A stretch of DNA of 22,674 nucleotides, from NCBI GenBank assembly GCA_021785155.1, contig JAJYGE010000558.1, forward strand, positions 1 to 22,674, written 5' to 3'. This document shows, piece after piece, positions 5,877-14,640 of the stretch. The position numbers were made by a program, and so were the translations under genes. Origin of the DNA: Planctomycetota bacterium (lineage in GTDB: Bacteria; Planctomycetota; Phycisphaerae; WQYP01). Every line of letters begins with the position of its first letter. The first letter of the stretch is position 1. The notes beneath the pieces are model-generated. The model was given only the letters and a program-made list of their open reading frames with translations, searched no databases and was not told where the DNA came from.

Positions 5877-7450
5877 GTACCGCCGTATCCCAGGATCATG
5901 CTTTATGGAAACCGCAGGCCAATCCCTGGATGATTGCGGTTTCCGTAATGCTCGGCACGTTCATGGAGGTGCTGGACACGTCCATTGCCAATGTGGCGTT
6001 GCCGCATATTGCCGGCAGCATGTCGATCACACCCGATGACGCCACCTGGGTCCTTACGAGTTATCTGATCTCCAATGCCGTGGTGCTGACTGCGGCGGGG
6101 TGGCTGAGCCGAACCTTTGGACGAAAGCGGTTTCTCCTGACGTGCATCACCATTTTTGCGGCGGCATCCGTCATGGCTGGCGCTGCCCCCAATTTTCCAT
6201 TTCTTATCGTGGCACTGGTTATACAGGGTGCCGGAGGCGGCGCGTTGCAGCCCAGCGCACAAGCAATCCTGCTGGAGAGTTTTCCGGTGGAAAAGCGCGG
6301 GCAGGCGATGGCGTTTTATACCTTTGGCGTCATTTGCGCACCGGTAATCGGCCCCACGCTCGGTGGATGGATTACCGATTCATTCAGTTGGCGATGGGTG
6401 TTTTACATCAATATTCCGGTGGCCATTCTGGCGTTTCTCATGGTGCAAACCTATGTCGAAGATCCGCCGTATATCCGCCACGCCATAAAAACCAAACTGG
6501 ATATGGTTGGCTTTATCCTGCTGTCGGTTTGGATTGCGGCCCTGCAGATCATGCTGGACAAGGGACAGGATGCGGACTGGTTTGGGGCCGTATGGGTCCG
6601 ATGGCTCGCCGCGATCGCGCTGCTGGGCTTTTTAGCGTTTATTGCCTGGGAACTTACCAGCGATGCCCCTTTGGTTAATTTACGAGTATTGAAAAATCGC
6701 AATCTGCTGATTGGGACCGTATTGATTTTTATTGTCGGTATTGTGCTCTACGCCACCACGGCGCTGTTACCATTGTTCCTCCAGACACTACTGGGATACT
6801 CGGCTCTGGACAGCGGCCTGGCCGTGAGTCCGCGCGGACTGGGATCAGTGGTGGGTATACTGGTCATAGGACGATTAACGAATCTTATTGATAACCGGTT
6901 TTTAATGATCAGTGCGCTGATGGCGCTGGCCTATTCCAGCTTTCTGCTGGGCCACATAGATACCGAAATCGGCAAGTTCAGCGTTACCTGGCCCATTATT
7001 ATTAATGGATTTGCCACCAGCATGTTATTTATTCCGCTTACCACCACCGCCGTGGGCACATTGCGCAATGATCAGATGGGCAATGCCACCAGCATTTATA
7101 ATTTGATGCGGAATATCGGCGGAGCCTTTGGCATTTCCATCACCACCGCGTTGCTTAGTCGTGAAAGTCAAATCAACCAGAATATGATAGTATCCCACAC
7201 CACAGCGCTCAATGCGGCCTTCAACACGCAAATGGAAAAAATGCAGGGCATGTTTGCTCAGCACGCCCCTATGGTCACCGCCCACAAACAGGCGCTGGGG
7301 TTGATTTATCAGATAGTTGGACAGCAGGCCGGGGTTATGGCGTATGTGTTTAACTTCCGATTGATGAGCATTCTGGTGCTATGCTGTATTCCATTTATAT
7401 TGTTTTTGAAAATACCCAAACATCGCACCAAGCCCGTGGCGGTACATTAA
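5873..7450 (+). CDS. EmrB/QacA-type (DHA2) multidrug exporter, MFS
   Basis: A 525-residue major facilitator protein with about 14 hydrophobic segments, the DHA2 pattern of proton-driven drug efflux. Family motifs are clear: LDTSIANVALP in helix 1 (34-44, Asp35), motif A GWLSRTFGRKR (76-86), motif C GVICAPVIGPTLGG (152-165, the antiporter motif) and FSWRWVFYINIPVA (171-184). GTG at 5873 is the start, with GGGAGAG about 6 bases before it and a four-base overlap with marR. EmrB proteins often work with an EmrA/HlyD adaptor and an outer membrane channel; neither is encoded beside it, so it either acts alone at the inner membrane or borrows partners. The loop after helix 13 (about 425-465, polar and Met/Gln-rich) is in the usual position. 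Confidence 0.93.
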   Translation: MSTAVSQDHALWKPQANPWMIAVSVMLGTFMEVLDTSIANVALPHIAGSMSITPDDATWVLTSYLISNAVVLTAAGWLSRTFGRKRFLLTCITIFAAASVMAGAAPNFPFLIVALVIQGAGGGALQPSAQAILLESFPVEKRGQAMAFYTFGVICAPVIGPTLGGWITDSFSWRWVFYINIPVAILAFLMVQTYVEDPPYIRHAIKTKLDMVGFILLSVWIAALQIMLDKGQDADWFGAVWVRWLAAIALLGFLAFIAWELTSDAPLVNLRVLKNRNLLIGTVLIFIVGIVLYATTALLPLFLQTLLGYSALDSGLAVSPRGLGSVVGILVIGRLTNLIDNRFLMISALMALAYSSFLLGHIDTEIGKFSVTWPIIINGFATSMLFIPLTTTAVGTLRNDQMGNATSIYNLMRNIGGAFGISITTALLSRESQINQNMIVSHTTALNAAFNTQMEKMQGMFAQHAPMVTAHKQALGLIYQIVGQQAGVMAYVFNFRLMSILVLCCIPFILFLKIPKHRTKPVAVH

Positions 7451-7513
7451 TTCACTACAACGTCATCTGACTGGCCCGCGATGGGTCGGAAACGGCCCGA
7501 CAACGAAGCAGGC

Positions 7514-7545
7514 GGGTGGTTTCCAGCCCACCCCGAAGGGTGGCT
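7514..7545. terminator. Competing hairpins between convergent genes
   Basis: GGGTGG (7514-7519), CCACCC (7528-7533) and GGGTGG (7538-7543) allow two mutually exclusive 6-bp stems. The second has a CGAA tetraloop and can be extended by G-C and A-T pairs past a one-base bulge. It lies 63 bases after the exporter stop and 35 bases after the phosphatase gene's stop on the other strand, where a bidirectional terminator is expected, but no T run follows on either side. It may instead be a REP-like repeat. Confidence 0.4.
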
Positions 7546-7578
7546 AGCCAGATCGCGTTGCAGGGTTAAAAGGCACCT

Positions 7579-8208
7579 TTATTTGCCGACGGTATACCAG
7601 GGCCGAACATCAATACAGATCATGCCGGCGGCGGCGGCGGCTTGGAATCCCAATTCGCCGTCTTCATACACAACACACTCTTCAGGTTTGACGCCCATGC
7701 GCGAAGCCGCAATAAGAAATGAATCGGGGGCGGGTTTACCGTGTTCAACATCATCCGCACAAATCACAACGGGAAATAAATCCGCGAGTCTGGCCGCCTG
7801 CAACTGTACATCTACAATGCGGTGGATGCCGCCGCTGGCCACCGCAAGGCCCCGGCGGCCACGTTCGCGCCGGGCGACCCCCACCACCGCCGGGATCAGT
7901 TGAATATCGGGAATGCTCTGAATATAAGCTTCCTCTTTACGATGGGCGATCTGCTCGCCCGAAGCCTTGGAATTATGAGCGCGTGCCAGAGACTCGGCTA
8001 TTTTCAAAGTTGGCATTCCGGCGAGGCGATAAAACGCATCTTCAGTCATCGGAATGCCCGCTTCCGCCAGGGCAATCTGCCAGGCGTGATAATGGACCGG
8101 CATGGTGTCTACCAGCGTGCCATCACAATCAAAGATCAGCCCGCGTATATTATCCGGCAGATCCGCGGACGCATTGGTTTGCCATTCCGGTTTGGTTTTG
8201 AGCATCAT
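7579..8208 (-). CDS. HAD-superfamily phosphatase, beta-phosphoglucomutase-like
   Basis: A 209-residue HAD protein with all four motifs: IFDCDGTLVDT (nucleophile Asp27, acid/base Asp29), ASGG (Ser125), HGKPAPDSFLIAASRMG (Lys158) and VVYEDGELGFQAAAAAGM (Glu182, Asp183). An alpha-helical C1 cap lies at about 35-105. This set fits the beta-phosphoglucomutase/fructose-1-phosphatase (YqaB-like) subfamily, soluble enzymes acting on small sugar phosphates. The helical-cap signature of true beta-phosphoglucomutase (T-x-x-x-R-A-G) is not well kept, so a phosphatase is likelier than a mutase. The start at ATG 8208 has AAGG 9 bases upstream; a TTG at 8235 is less likely. It follows the permease gene by 73 bases on the same strand and may be cotranscribed. 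Confidence 0.85.
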   Translation of the reverse strand: MMLKTKPEWQTNASADLPDNIRGLIFDCDGTLVDTMPVHYHAWQIALAEAGIPMTEDAFYRLAGMPTLKIAESLARAHNSKASGEQIAHRKEEAYIQSIPDIQLIPAVVGVARRERGRRGLAVASGGIHRIVDVQLQAARLADLFPVVICADDVEHGKPAPDSFLIAASRMGVKPEECVVYEDGELGFQAAAAAGMICIDVRPWYTVGK

Positions 8209-8281
8209 CACATTCAACCTTAAAAGCAGCAACAATAATCGTCATGGTCATCCGGATTTTGCGGCTCGACAATCATGACAT

Positions 8282-10399
8282 TCATGCGTGAATAAGCAGA
8301 GGGATATCTTGCGGCAACTGATCCGCCACCGCGGTCAGTGTATCGCCATGCAATGCCCGCAACATGGTGCCGCGTCGGGATACGCCCATCAGCAGCGCGT
8401 TGACGGAATAAGTTGCGGCGAAATCCAATATCGTATAGGCCACATCGGGAGAAACCGCGTAAATAGGCACCAGTGGAACGCCATCCTTGTTACAGGCTTC
8501 CTGGGCCTTGCGGAAAGTGGCAATCGCCTCCGAGTCTTCTTCCAGCGTCGGGCCTTCGCTATCTGCGGCAAACGCCAGATTTAACTGACGCACAAAAATC
8601 ACAAACAGTATCGCCCCGGATTGCCTGGCGTATTGGGCGGCAAAATCCAAAAGTCGCGGCGACCCGCGCGTGGCTACCAGCACCTTGGGCATCGACATTT
8701 CCAGTTCCCGCGCGGGCGTGCCGAACGCGAGTTGCTCCGGCTTGGTTTCCGCAGCCTCGGCGGGTAGATGGGCGGCCTTTAACTGCGGCACCAAGCGCCG
8801 CAGTTGATTAACCGCTCCCCCCGCCAGAACCAAACAAATCCCCGTCGCCGCAAATAACCATCCCGCATAAACCGGGTGATGATGCAAAAACATAAATCCA
8901 AGTTTCAACATGGCCACAGCGATCACGACCGCCGACGCACAACTGCCGGCTAAAACGCGGGACCGCACTTTTAAGGTCAGCTCCGGATATTGCTTGGTAT
9001 AGAACCGGGCCAGCAAACCGCTGCCCAGCACACACAGCGCAAAGATAAGGGCTTCGTGTTTCTCGAGCGCCAGTGTCAGTTCAATGGCCCCCATTATTAA
9101 ACCCACCGCCGCCAGAAATAAGCGCTCCCAGCGTTGAAGTTGGAGTTCCCTGTTAAGTGCCGCACTGGAAAGATTGATGGTTATCGCCCCCACCACGCCG
9201 ATGGCATATAAATCTCCCAACGTGCTTAAATCATGAAAAATACTGAGAATCAGCACGGGTACAATAACCGCCGGGATCAGAGCCAGCCAAGGCACGCCGA
9301 ACATGTTCAGCCGGGACAAAAACCGCGGTAATTCATTATCACGTGACATCGTGTACTGAATACTCATCATGGCCCCGATGGCGGTATTGACCGCTGAAAT
9401 AAGAAGCAGACCGAAGACGATGCCGCAGATCCAGCCAAAAGGACGACCCACAAAATCACTGGCCATGACCCGCAAGACTTCATTCTGGATTTCGTTTTCA
9501 CGATCGTAATTCGTGTCCATTCTTTTGACTTGCCCCACCATTTGCGGGTGGATTTTCCAGTCCGGATGCCGAGCTTTGAACACATGAACTTCGTGATGAA
9601 GTACGACGGCGGGCGTGGTGAATGTCTCCCGGGGAAGCCTGGGATTCGGGCTTAATGCGCACATACCTATGGCCAATATGGCGTTTAATACAACCACTTC
9701 CACGAGCACGGGTAAAATGGTCTTTCGAGCGGTGGTCTTGACGGGGCGAACCATCACGCCGGTCATATTTGCCACCGCTTCCACGCCTGAAAGCGCCAAG
9801 ACAACATTAACCAGCGCAAACCATTGATCCCCCAGATTTCCGGTAAGCTGTCCATGCGTCATGATGCGGTGCCATCCAGTGGCCAGATGAGGCACGCTGA
9901 ACGCCGTAATTATCAGGGTCAGCACAAACGTGGCCAATGCCGCAATCAGCGCCAGTACGCCCACTTTCCGCAGGCCAAAATAATTAAGAATGCCGATGAG
10001 GATAATGGCTCCGATCCCGCACACAGGCACCAACGGGCCGTCATTGGGCACACCGATATATTGGATGCCGTCATACGCGGACATCGCGGCAGTGACAATA
10101 AAATCCGCGCACAGCAACAGCGCTCCAATGACCGCCAACTGCCGACTTAAATGTTTGGCCGAGGTATAAACGCCGCCGCCATCGGGAAAGCACCGACAAA
10201 TAATGGTGTAGGCCCAGCCCACCAGTGCCACCAGCACCCCCACCGCCAGCACATACCAGAAACTTTGATAAAGTGAATAAAAGAACGCCAAACCCAGCAC
10301 ATAGAACCGGCTCGTACCCCAATCACCATACAAGATGCCCGATGCGTGGTACCACTTCAGTTCCCGTGGACGCTCGTTATGTCGAACGGAATGATCCAT
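8282..10399 (-). CDS. APC-family amino-acid permease fused to a universal stress (UspA) domain
   Basis: Residues 1-560 form a transporter of about 12-14 helices with the APC-superfamily look: GVYTSAKHLSRQLAVIGALLLCADFIVTAAMSAYDG near 75-110, then WFALVNVVLALSGVEAVANMTGV near 190-215, where substrate and sodium or proton sites lie. A loop of about 60 polar residues (near 270-330, containing KARHPDWKIHPQMVGQVKRMDT) interrupts the core. Residues from about 575 form a cytosolic Usp domain beginning MPKVLVATRGSPRLLDFAAQYA and ending VNALLMGVSRRG with a glycine-rich nucleotide-binding-like turn, although the usual Gly-Ser/Thr is Gly-Asp here. Such fusions are thought to let nucleotide or stress state gate transport. 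The start at ATG 10399 has GGAG 4 bases upstream. The substrate is unknown. Confidence 0.85.
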   Translation of the reverse strand: MDHSVRHNERPRELKWYHASGILYGDWGTSRFYVLGLAFFYSLYQSFWYVLAVGVLVALVGWAYTIICRCFPDGGGVYTSAKHLSRQLAVIGALLLCADFIVTAAMSAYDGIQYIGVPNDGPLVPVCGIGAIILIGILNYFGLRKVGVLALIAALATFVLTLIITAFSVPHLATGWHRIMTHGQLTGNLGDQWFALVNVVLALSGVEAVANMTGVMVRPVKTTARKTILPVLVEVVVLNAILAIGMCALSPNPRLPRETFTTPAVVLHHEVHVFKARHPDWKIHPQMVGQVKRMDTNYDRENEIQNEVLRVMASDFVGRPFGWICGIVFGLLLISAVNTAIGAMMSIQYTMSRDNELPRFLSRLNMFGVPWLALIPAVIVPVLILSIFHDLSTLGDLYAIGVVGAITINLSSAALNRELQLQRWERLFLAAVGLIMGAIELTLALEKHEALIFALCVLGSGLLARFYTKQYPELTLKVRSRVLAGSCASAVVIAVAMLKLGFMFLHHHPVYAGWLFAATGICLVLAGGAVNQLRRLVPQLKAAHLPAEAAETKPEQLAFGTPARELEMSMPKVLVATRGSPRLLDFAAQYARQSGAILFVIFVRQLNLAFAADSEGPTLEEDSEAIATFRKAQEACNKDGVPLVPIYAVSPDVAYTILDFAATYSVNALLMGVSRRGTMLRALHGDTLTAVADQLPQDIPLLIHA

Positions 10400-10430
10400 T
10401 TTGCTCCGGCTTACCTGTTTCCCCCGGGGG

Positions 10431-10448
10431 CGGCGAGGTTTATCGCCG
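10431..10448 (-). promoter_or_regulatory. Hairpin in the permease mRNA leader
   Basis: CGGCGA and TCGCCG form a perfect 6-bp stem with a 6-base loop, directly adjoining the self-complementary CCCCCGGGGG at 10421-10430. Both would lie in the 75-base untranslated leader of the permease mRNA, upstream of its GGAG. It could control translation, but I do not recognise a known riboswitch class. Confidence 0.3.
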
Positions 10449-10481
10449 ATGCCCGGTAATTACGCCACAAATCACAAGGGG

Positions 10482-10509
10482 ATGGTATACGGTTCTAAAC
10501 TCCAGTCAA
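10482..10509 (-). promoter_or_regulatory. Probable permease promoter
   Basis: On the minus strand, TTGACT (10509-10504) and TACCAT (10487-10482) are 16 bases apart; the -35 box matches 5 of 6 and the -10 box 4 of 6. Transcription would start near 10475, giving a leader of about 75 bases before the permease ATG at 10399. Confidence 0.4.
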
Positions 10510-10577
10510 GCGCGCGGACGAAAGCAAAATGTCGGCATGTCTTTCCAATTTGCGCCCCACAGGCCATGATAGGAACG

Positions 10578-12119
10578 ATGAAATATGAGCGGCCATTTAT
10601 TTCTGTTCATCTGGCCTATCCGCGCATGCTCAATGCAACGGACGGCGGAGCCCATTTCTTTAAACCGCGCGTGGTCATTGGCGTAACCGCCCTGATGTTG
10701 ACCATATTGGTGTTCGCCGAGCGCCTGCTGACCCGCGTTAGCCGCACCGTTTCACTACCGCGGGTTGGCGCATTATGGATATTGCCGTTTGCGGTGCTCT
10801 TAGGAGGCATTGCGCTGATGCCCGGACTGTTTCCGCAATGGTGGAGAAAATGGTACGGTTGGTATTGCCTGGGCCTGAGCATCCTTGCCGCGGCATGGTA
10901 CCTGCGGTGCTATGGCGGTGGGGCGATGGCCGGATTGTCCACAAGTGTGGCGCTTTACACCGATTTTATTGTCTTGCTGGGAACATTGTTCATCATTGCG
11001 TCGGGCATTGTGGTACGGGTAGACCAATCGGCCTCGCCCGGAATCAATGTGCTGGTCTTACTTCTGGCGGCACTCATGGCGAACATCCTGGGCAGCATGG
11101 GGGCGTCCGTGCTGCTGGCGCGACCATTTTTTCGCATGAATCGCGACCATATTCAAGCTTTTCATGTTGTCTTTTTTGTTGTCATTGTTGCCAATGTCGG
11201 AGCAGCATTAACGTCTCTCGGAGATCCTCCGCTGCTGCTGGGATTTCTCATCGGAGTCCCATTCTGGTGGATTACCATCCACGCATGGCCAGTCTGGCTT
11301 CTTACAATGGGCCTGCTGCTGCCGATGTTTTACATTTTGGATCGGCATCATCGCCGCAAGTTGCCGTCGGTAAGTCCACGTATCGGTGCACAAAGCAGTT
11401 CCGCTGTTATAAGCATAAACGGAGGGGAGCAACTGCTGCTTTTGTTCACGGCCCTGCTGGCCTTGTTTCTGGCGGCTCCATGGCGCGACGGTATTATGAT
11501 TGCGGCATCTGCCATTTCCCTGTTGATCTGTCCGGCAGAACTGCGCCGGGAAAATCGTTTTAATTTCAAACCCATCCGTGAAATCGGTATTTTGTTCCTC
11601 GCCATCTTTGTGACCATGACACCGGTATTAAATCTGCTTTCCGCACGCGGACGCTCCGGCGATCTGAAGTATTGGCTTAGCAGTCCCGGAAAATGTTTTT
11701 TCACCGCCGGGGCAATGTCATCCGTATTGGACAATGCCCCAACGTACCTGGCTATTCTGCAGGCCCGATTAGCCCAACGCCCTGACACGGTTGCCACGCC
11801 ACGACCCCCACAAATAAAACGCCCTGGCTCCGGGCGGGTCGCCGCGGATAAAGCCCATGCGACGGCAGGTTCGCCCGCACTTTTGCGCGACAGGCTGGCT
11901 GATCCGGGAACAGCGCTCGATGTCATGGCCATATCTCTGGGTGCGGTATTTTTTGGTGGTTTAACCTGGATCGGCAACGGCCCGAATCTGATGATCCGTG
12001 CCATTGCCCAACAAGAGGGCATTGCTTGTCCGGGCTTTATCCGTTATGTGGTCCATTATGCCTTACCGATTTTGATGCCGCTGCTGCTGGTGGTCTGGCT
12101 GATATTTTTCTGGCGGTAG
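10578..12119 (+). CDS. Sodium:proton antiporter / CitMHS-like ion transporter
   Basis: A 513-residue membrane protein of the ion transporter superfamily, closest by eye to the NhaD/CitMHS_2 group that exchanges sodium or carries organic anions. Diagnostic stretches are LYTDFIVLLGTLFIIASGIVV, NVGAALTSLGDPPLLLGFL, GAMSSVLDNAPTYLAIL and GGLTWIGNGPNLMIRAIAQQEGI, the last two forming the re-entrant substrate region with conserved Asn, Asp and Gly. Between these two lies an insertion of about 45 residues rich in Pro, Arg and Ala (RPDTVATPRPPQIKRPGSGR and onward) that looks disordered and cytosolic. The start is uncertain: ATGs at 10566 and 10578 both fit, each with only weak AGG-type sites; the upstream extension to 10401 reads like noise. 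pabB follows after 22 bases. The transported ion is not determined. Confidence 0.8.
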   Translation: MKYERPFISVHLAYPRMLNATDGGAHFFKPRVVIGVTALMLTILVFAERLLTRVSRTVSLPRVGALWILPFAVLLGGIALMPGLFPQWWRKWYGWYCLGLSILAAAWYLRCYGGGAMAGLSTSVALYTDFIVLLGTLFIIASGIVVRVDQSASPGINVLVLLLAALMANILGSMGASVLLARPFFRMNRDHIQAFHVVFFVVIVANVGAALTSLGDPPLLLGFLIGVPFWWITIHAWPVWLLTMGLLLPMFYILDRHHRRKLPSVSPRIGAQSSSAVISINGGEQLLLLFTALLALFLAAPWRDGIMIAASAISLLICPAELRRENRFNFKPIREIGILFLAIFVTMTPVLNLLSARGRSGDLKYWLSSPGKCFFTAGAMSSVLDNAPTYLAILQARLAQRPDTVATPRPPQIKRPGSGRVAADKAHATAGSPALLRDRLADPGTALDVMAISLGAVFFGGLTWIGNGPNLMIRAIAQQEGIACPGFIRYVVHYALPILMPLLLVVWLIFFWR

Positions 12120-12141
12120 AGCAGGGAATGGAATTGTTTTG

Positions 12142-13545
12142 ATGGCCAGATACGAACTCAATTTGCATTCCCGGAACATCGCCACCCCGGCTGATCCCAT
12201 GCGACTGTTGGCCCTGTTGGCGGCACAACCAGGCGATATGGCGATGCTCCACAGCGGATCAGATGGCAATGTGATATTGGCGGTTAACCCCATCGCCGGC
12301 GTGCTGATGGAACCATTCACCGGTCAGATCGCATTCCAATTCACCGGCCTGTCCGCTGTTGCCGAGGGTCGCGCACGCATTATTGTTGAATTATCTGTGG
12401 CCTGGCAAAAGTGGCAGGGCGTTCTAACCGGGGTTTCTATTTTACAGCCAGTACCCGAACTCGTTGGCTGGCTGGGATGGATAAGTTATGAAGCCGGTGT
12501 CATCAATGAGCTCCCGCGGCTGTATCAAGTCCAGCCGACGGATGTTCCATTGGCCCACTGGCAACTCTTTGAACGCTATTTTCTTTTTGATGCCGACACA
12601 CAACAGTGGCGGCTGGTTGCACTGCATCAAAACATCGCTACGGCCACGCAAGCCGCGGATCAAATGGAATCTCAACTCGCCGCTACCGCCACCTTGCCCG
12701 TTGCCGCTTATCCCGACGCTGCCGGCTCGGAATTATTGCGGCAACCAAATGCCGATGAGTTCAAAGCCGCGGTGCGCCGATGTCAGGATTATATTGCCGC
12801 TGGCGATATTTATCAGGCCAACTTATCCGTACTCTGGATTGCGCGCGTGGCAGCCGGCGGCGATCGGGTCTTCACACGCCTGCTGGCGCATAACCCCGCG
12901 CAATACGGCGCATTTATGCGTTACGGCGCGCATGAACTCATTTCCGCTTCGCCGGAATTATTTCTGCGGCGCAAGGGACAGAGGATCGAAACACGGCCCA
13001 TTAAAGGCACGCGTCCGCGCGATTTAGATAACGTAGCCATGGATCAGAAACTCCGCGATGAACTGCTGCACAGTGAAAAGGACCGCGCCGAGCTGGCGAT
13101 GATTGTGGATTTACTGCGTAATGATGCAGGGCGTATATGCACCAAAGTGCGCGTCGAAAACAGCCGACAACTTGAATCATTGCCCACGCTCTGGCATACG
13201 CATGGAATTATCTGCGGTGAATTAAATGATCCTTTACGCAATGGCTGGGGACAGATTATCCAGGCCATGTGCCCGGGCGGCTCCATTACCGGTGTGCCGA
13301 AGATACGGGCGATGCAGATTATTCATGAACTGGAAGCTCATCTGCGCGGCATATATTGTGGCAACATAGGCTGGATCAGCCCCGCCGGCGACGGCACCTT
13401 GAATATCGCCATTCGCACGCTTCATCTTGCCAATGGATTGGCCCAATTCCGCACTGGTGCCGGGATCACTGCAGACAGCGACCCCGATGAGGAATACGAG
13501 GAAATACTGGCGAAGGCGGCAGCCTTGGTGAAAGCGGTCATGTGA
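12142..13545 (+). CDS. pabB: Aminodeoxychorismate synthase component I
   Basis: A 467-residue chorismate-utilising enzyme that makes 4-amino-4-deoxychorismate from chorismate and ammonia for folate synthesis, normally with the glutaminase PabA. C-terminal domain motifs are complete: YQANLS (224-229), SPELFL (270-275, metal-binding Glu272), TRPIKGTRPR (284-293), SEKDRAELAMIVDLLRND (311-328), GSITGVPK (380-387) and FRTGAGITADSDPDEEY. Lys288 in PIKGT is the PabB-specific active-site lysine; anthranilate synthase has Ala there, so TrpE is unlikely. Full length, with no fused glutaminase or lyase domain. No pabA lies nearby; a TrpG-type subunit elsewhere probably serves. Start ATG 12142 rather than the TTG at 12139; GGAA lies about 8 bases upstream. 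Likely cotranscribed with the antiporter gene 22 bases before it. Confidence 0.92.
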   Translation: MARYELNLHSRNIATPADPMRLLALLAAQPGDMAMLHSGSDGNVILAVNPIAGVLMEPFTGQIAFQFTGLSAVAEGRARIIVELSVAWQKWQGVLTGVSILQPVPELVGWLGWISYEAGVINELPRLYQVQPTDVPLAHWQLFERYFLFDADTQQWRLVALHQNIATATQAADQMESQLAATATLPVAAYPDAAGSELLRQPNADEFKAAVRRCQDYIAAGDIYQANLSVLWIARVAAGGDRVFTRLLAHNPAQYGAFMRYGAHELISASPELFLRRKGQRIETRPIKGTRPRDLDNVAMDQKLRDELLHSEKDRAELAMIVDLLRNDAGRICTKVRVENSRQLESLPTLWHTHGIICGELNDPLRNGWGQIIQAMCPGGSITGVPKIRAMQIIHELEAHLRGIYCGNIGWISPAGDGTLNIAIRTLHLANGLAQFRTGAGITADSDPDEEYEEILAKAAALVKAVM

Positions 13546-13559
13546 TGGTCTACAACGGG

Positions 13560-13588
13560 TTGTCACGGATGGCCGGAACTGGTATTAT
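13560..13588 (+). promoter_or_regulatory. Strong promoter of the TPR/twin-alphaCTD gene
   Basis: TTGTCA (13560-13565) and TATTAT (13583-13588) lie 17 bases apart; each matches the sigma70 consensus at 5 of 6 positions. It starts 15 bases after the pabB stop and predicts a leader of about 76 bases, so the downstream pair of genes has its own promoter. Confidence 0.6.
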
Positions 13589-13670
13589 TATGGGTTTGTC
13601 AGGGCGAGCGCCACGGAACGCTTAACCGATGGCCCCGCCGATTAGGTAACAGAGGAACCGAGTTTAACAC

Positions 13671-14597
13671 ATGACGACAACAGCATCTTCAACCGTAAAA
13701 CCATCTGCTTCGCAAGACGCCGGAAAAGCGAAAACGCTTTATGAGCAGGCCATGAAATTGGCCCATTCAGGTCGCATTGAAGCGGCGGCTGAAAAACTTG
13801 AATCAGCCTATCAAGCCGATCCGGAAAATGAGGAAGTGGCATTCAAACTTGCCTATTACGCCGATCTGCTGGGAGATGATGAATTATCGCTGGCAATTTA
13901 TGAGACCATGGCCCAGCGGCAACCCACCCGTGAAGGAGTGTTGTTGAACCTTTCGGTGCTCTATGAAGATCTCGGATTTTACAATGATGCGGAAGAGTGT
14001 TTACACCGCTTATTATCGGTGAATCCCAACAGCGCGCATGGCCGCATGTATTATGAACATGTGGACAGTTCCATGTACATGGAAGTTCCGGACGACAATG
14101 ACAGGCGTATTTTGCCCCGCAACATGCTGTTGGAATTGCCCACCACTGATTTTGAACTCTCTGTTCGTGCCCGCAACTGCCTGAAGAAAATGAATATTCG
14201 CACTTTGGGCGATCTGGTGCGCACCAGCGAAGCGGAGCTTATCAGCTACAAAAACTTCGGGGAAAGCAGCCTGGATGAAATCCGGGAGATGCTCGCCAAA
14301 AAAGGCTTGCGCCTCGGACAGGCTGTGGATGAAGCCCGCGAACTGCAGCGGCAAGAGCTTATGAAGCAGGTAGCCGCAAAAGTCCCCGAAGAGGTGCTCA
14401 ATAAACTGGTGACGGAACTGGATTTTTCCGTTCGATCCACCAAGGCTCTGGAAAAGTTGAAGATAAAAACGGTCGGTGATCTGGCCAGTAGAACCGAAGC
14501 GGAACTTTTGGGGGTTCCAAACTTCGGCCAGACCAGTTTGGACGAAATAAAGCAGAAGCTCACAGAATTCAACCTGACATTGCGGCGCGTTGAGTAA
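13671..14597 (+). CDS. TPR protein with two RNA polymerase alpha C-terminal domains
   Basis: The 308-residue protein has TPR-like helices at about 20-120 (AKTLYEQAMKLAHSGRIEAA, then two more units), then two domains homologous to the RNA polymerase alpha C-terminal domain: one at 152-217 (TTDFELSVRARNCLKKMNIR and onward) and one at 244-305 (TELDFSVRSTKALEKLKIKT and onward). The DNA-contacting Arg of alphaCTD is kept in both (Arg166, Arg255); the neighbouring Asn is Asn169 in the first but Lys258 in the second. The alpha N-terminal assembly domain is absent, so it is not the polymerase subunit. A charged helix (218-243) links the domains. It probably binds A+T-rich DNA, sigma or activators while the TPR recruits a partner. 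A near-consensus promoter lies upstream; the nearest AGAGGA is rather far from the ATG. Confidence 0.88.
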   Translation: MTTTASSTVKPSASQDAGKAKTLYEQAMKLAHSGRIEAAAEKLESAYQADPENEEVAFKLAYYADLLGDDELSLAIYETMAQRQPTREGVLLNLSVLYEDLGFYNDAEECLHRLLSVNPNSAHGRMYYEHVDSSMYMEVPDDNDRRILPRNMLLELPTTDFELSVRARNCLKKMNIRTLGDLVRTSEAELISYKNFGESSLDEIREMLAKKGLRLGQAVDEARELQRQELMKQVAAKVPEEVLNKLVTELDFSVRSTKALEKLKIKTVGDLASRTEAELLGVPNFGQTSLDEIKQKLTEFNLTLRRVE

Positions 14598-14640
14598 ATA
14601 ACACGAATAAAAAAACATGAGATCATGGAGGATCCGCGTC

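Noticed and set aside
10401..10577. Longer N-terminus for the antiporter
   Set aside because: The extra residues are not hydrophobic or family-like and would cover the permease promoter and leader.
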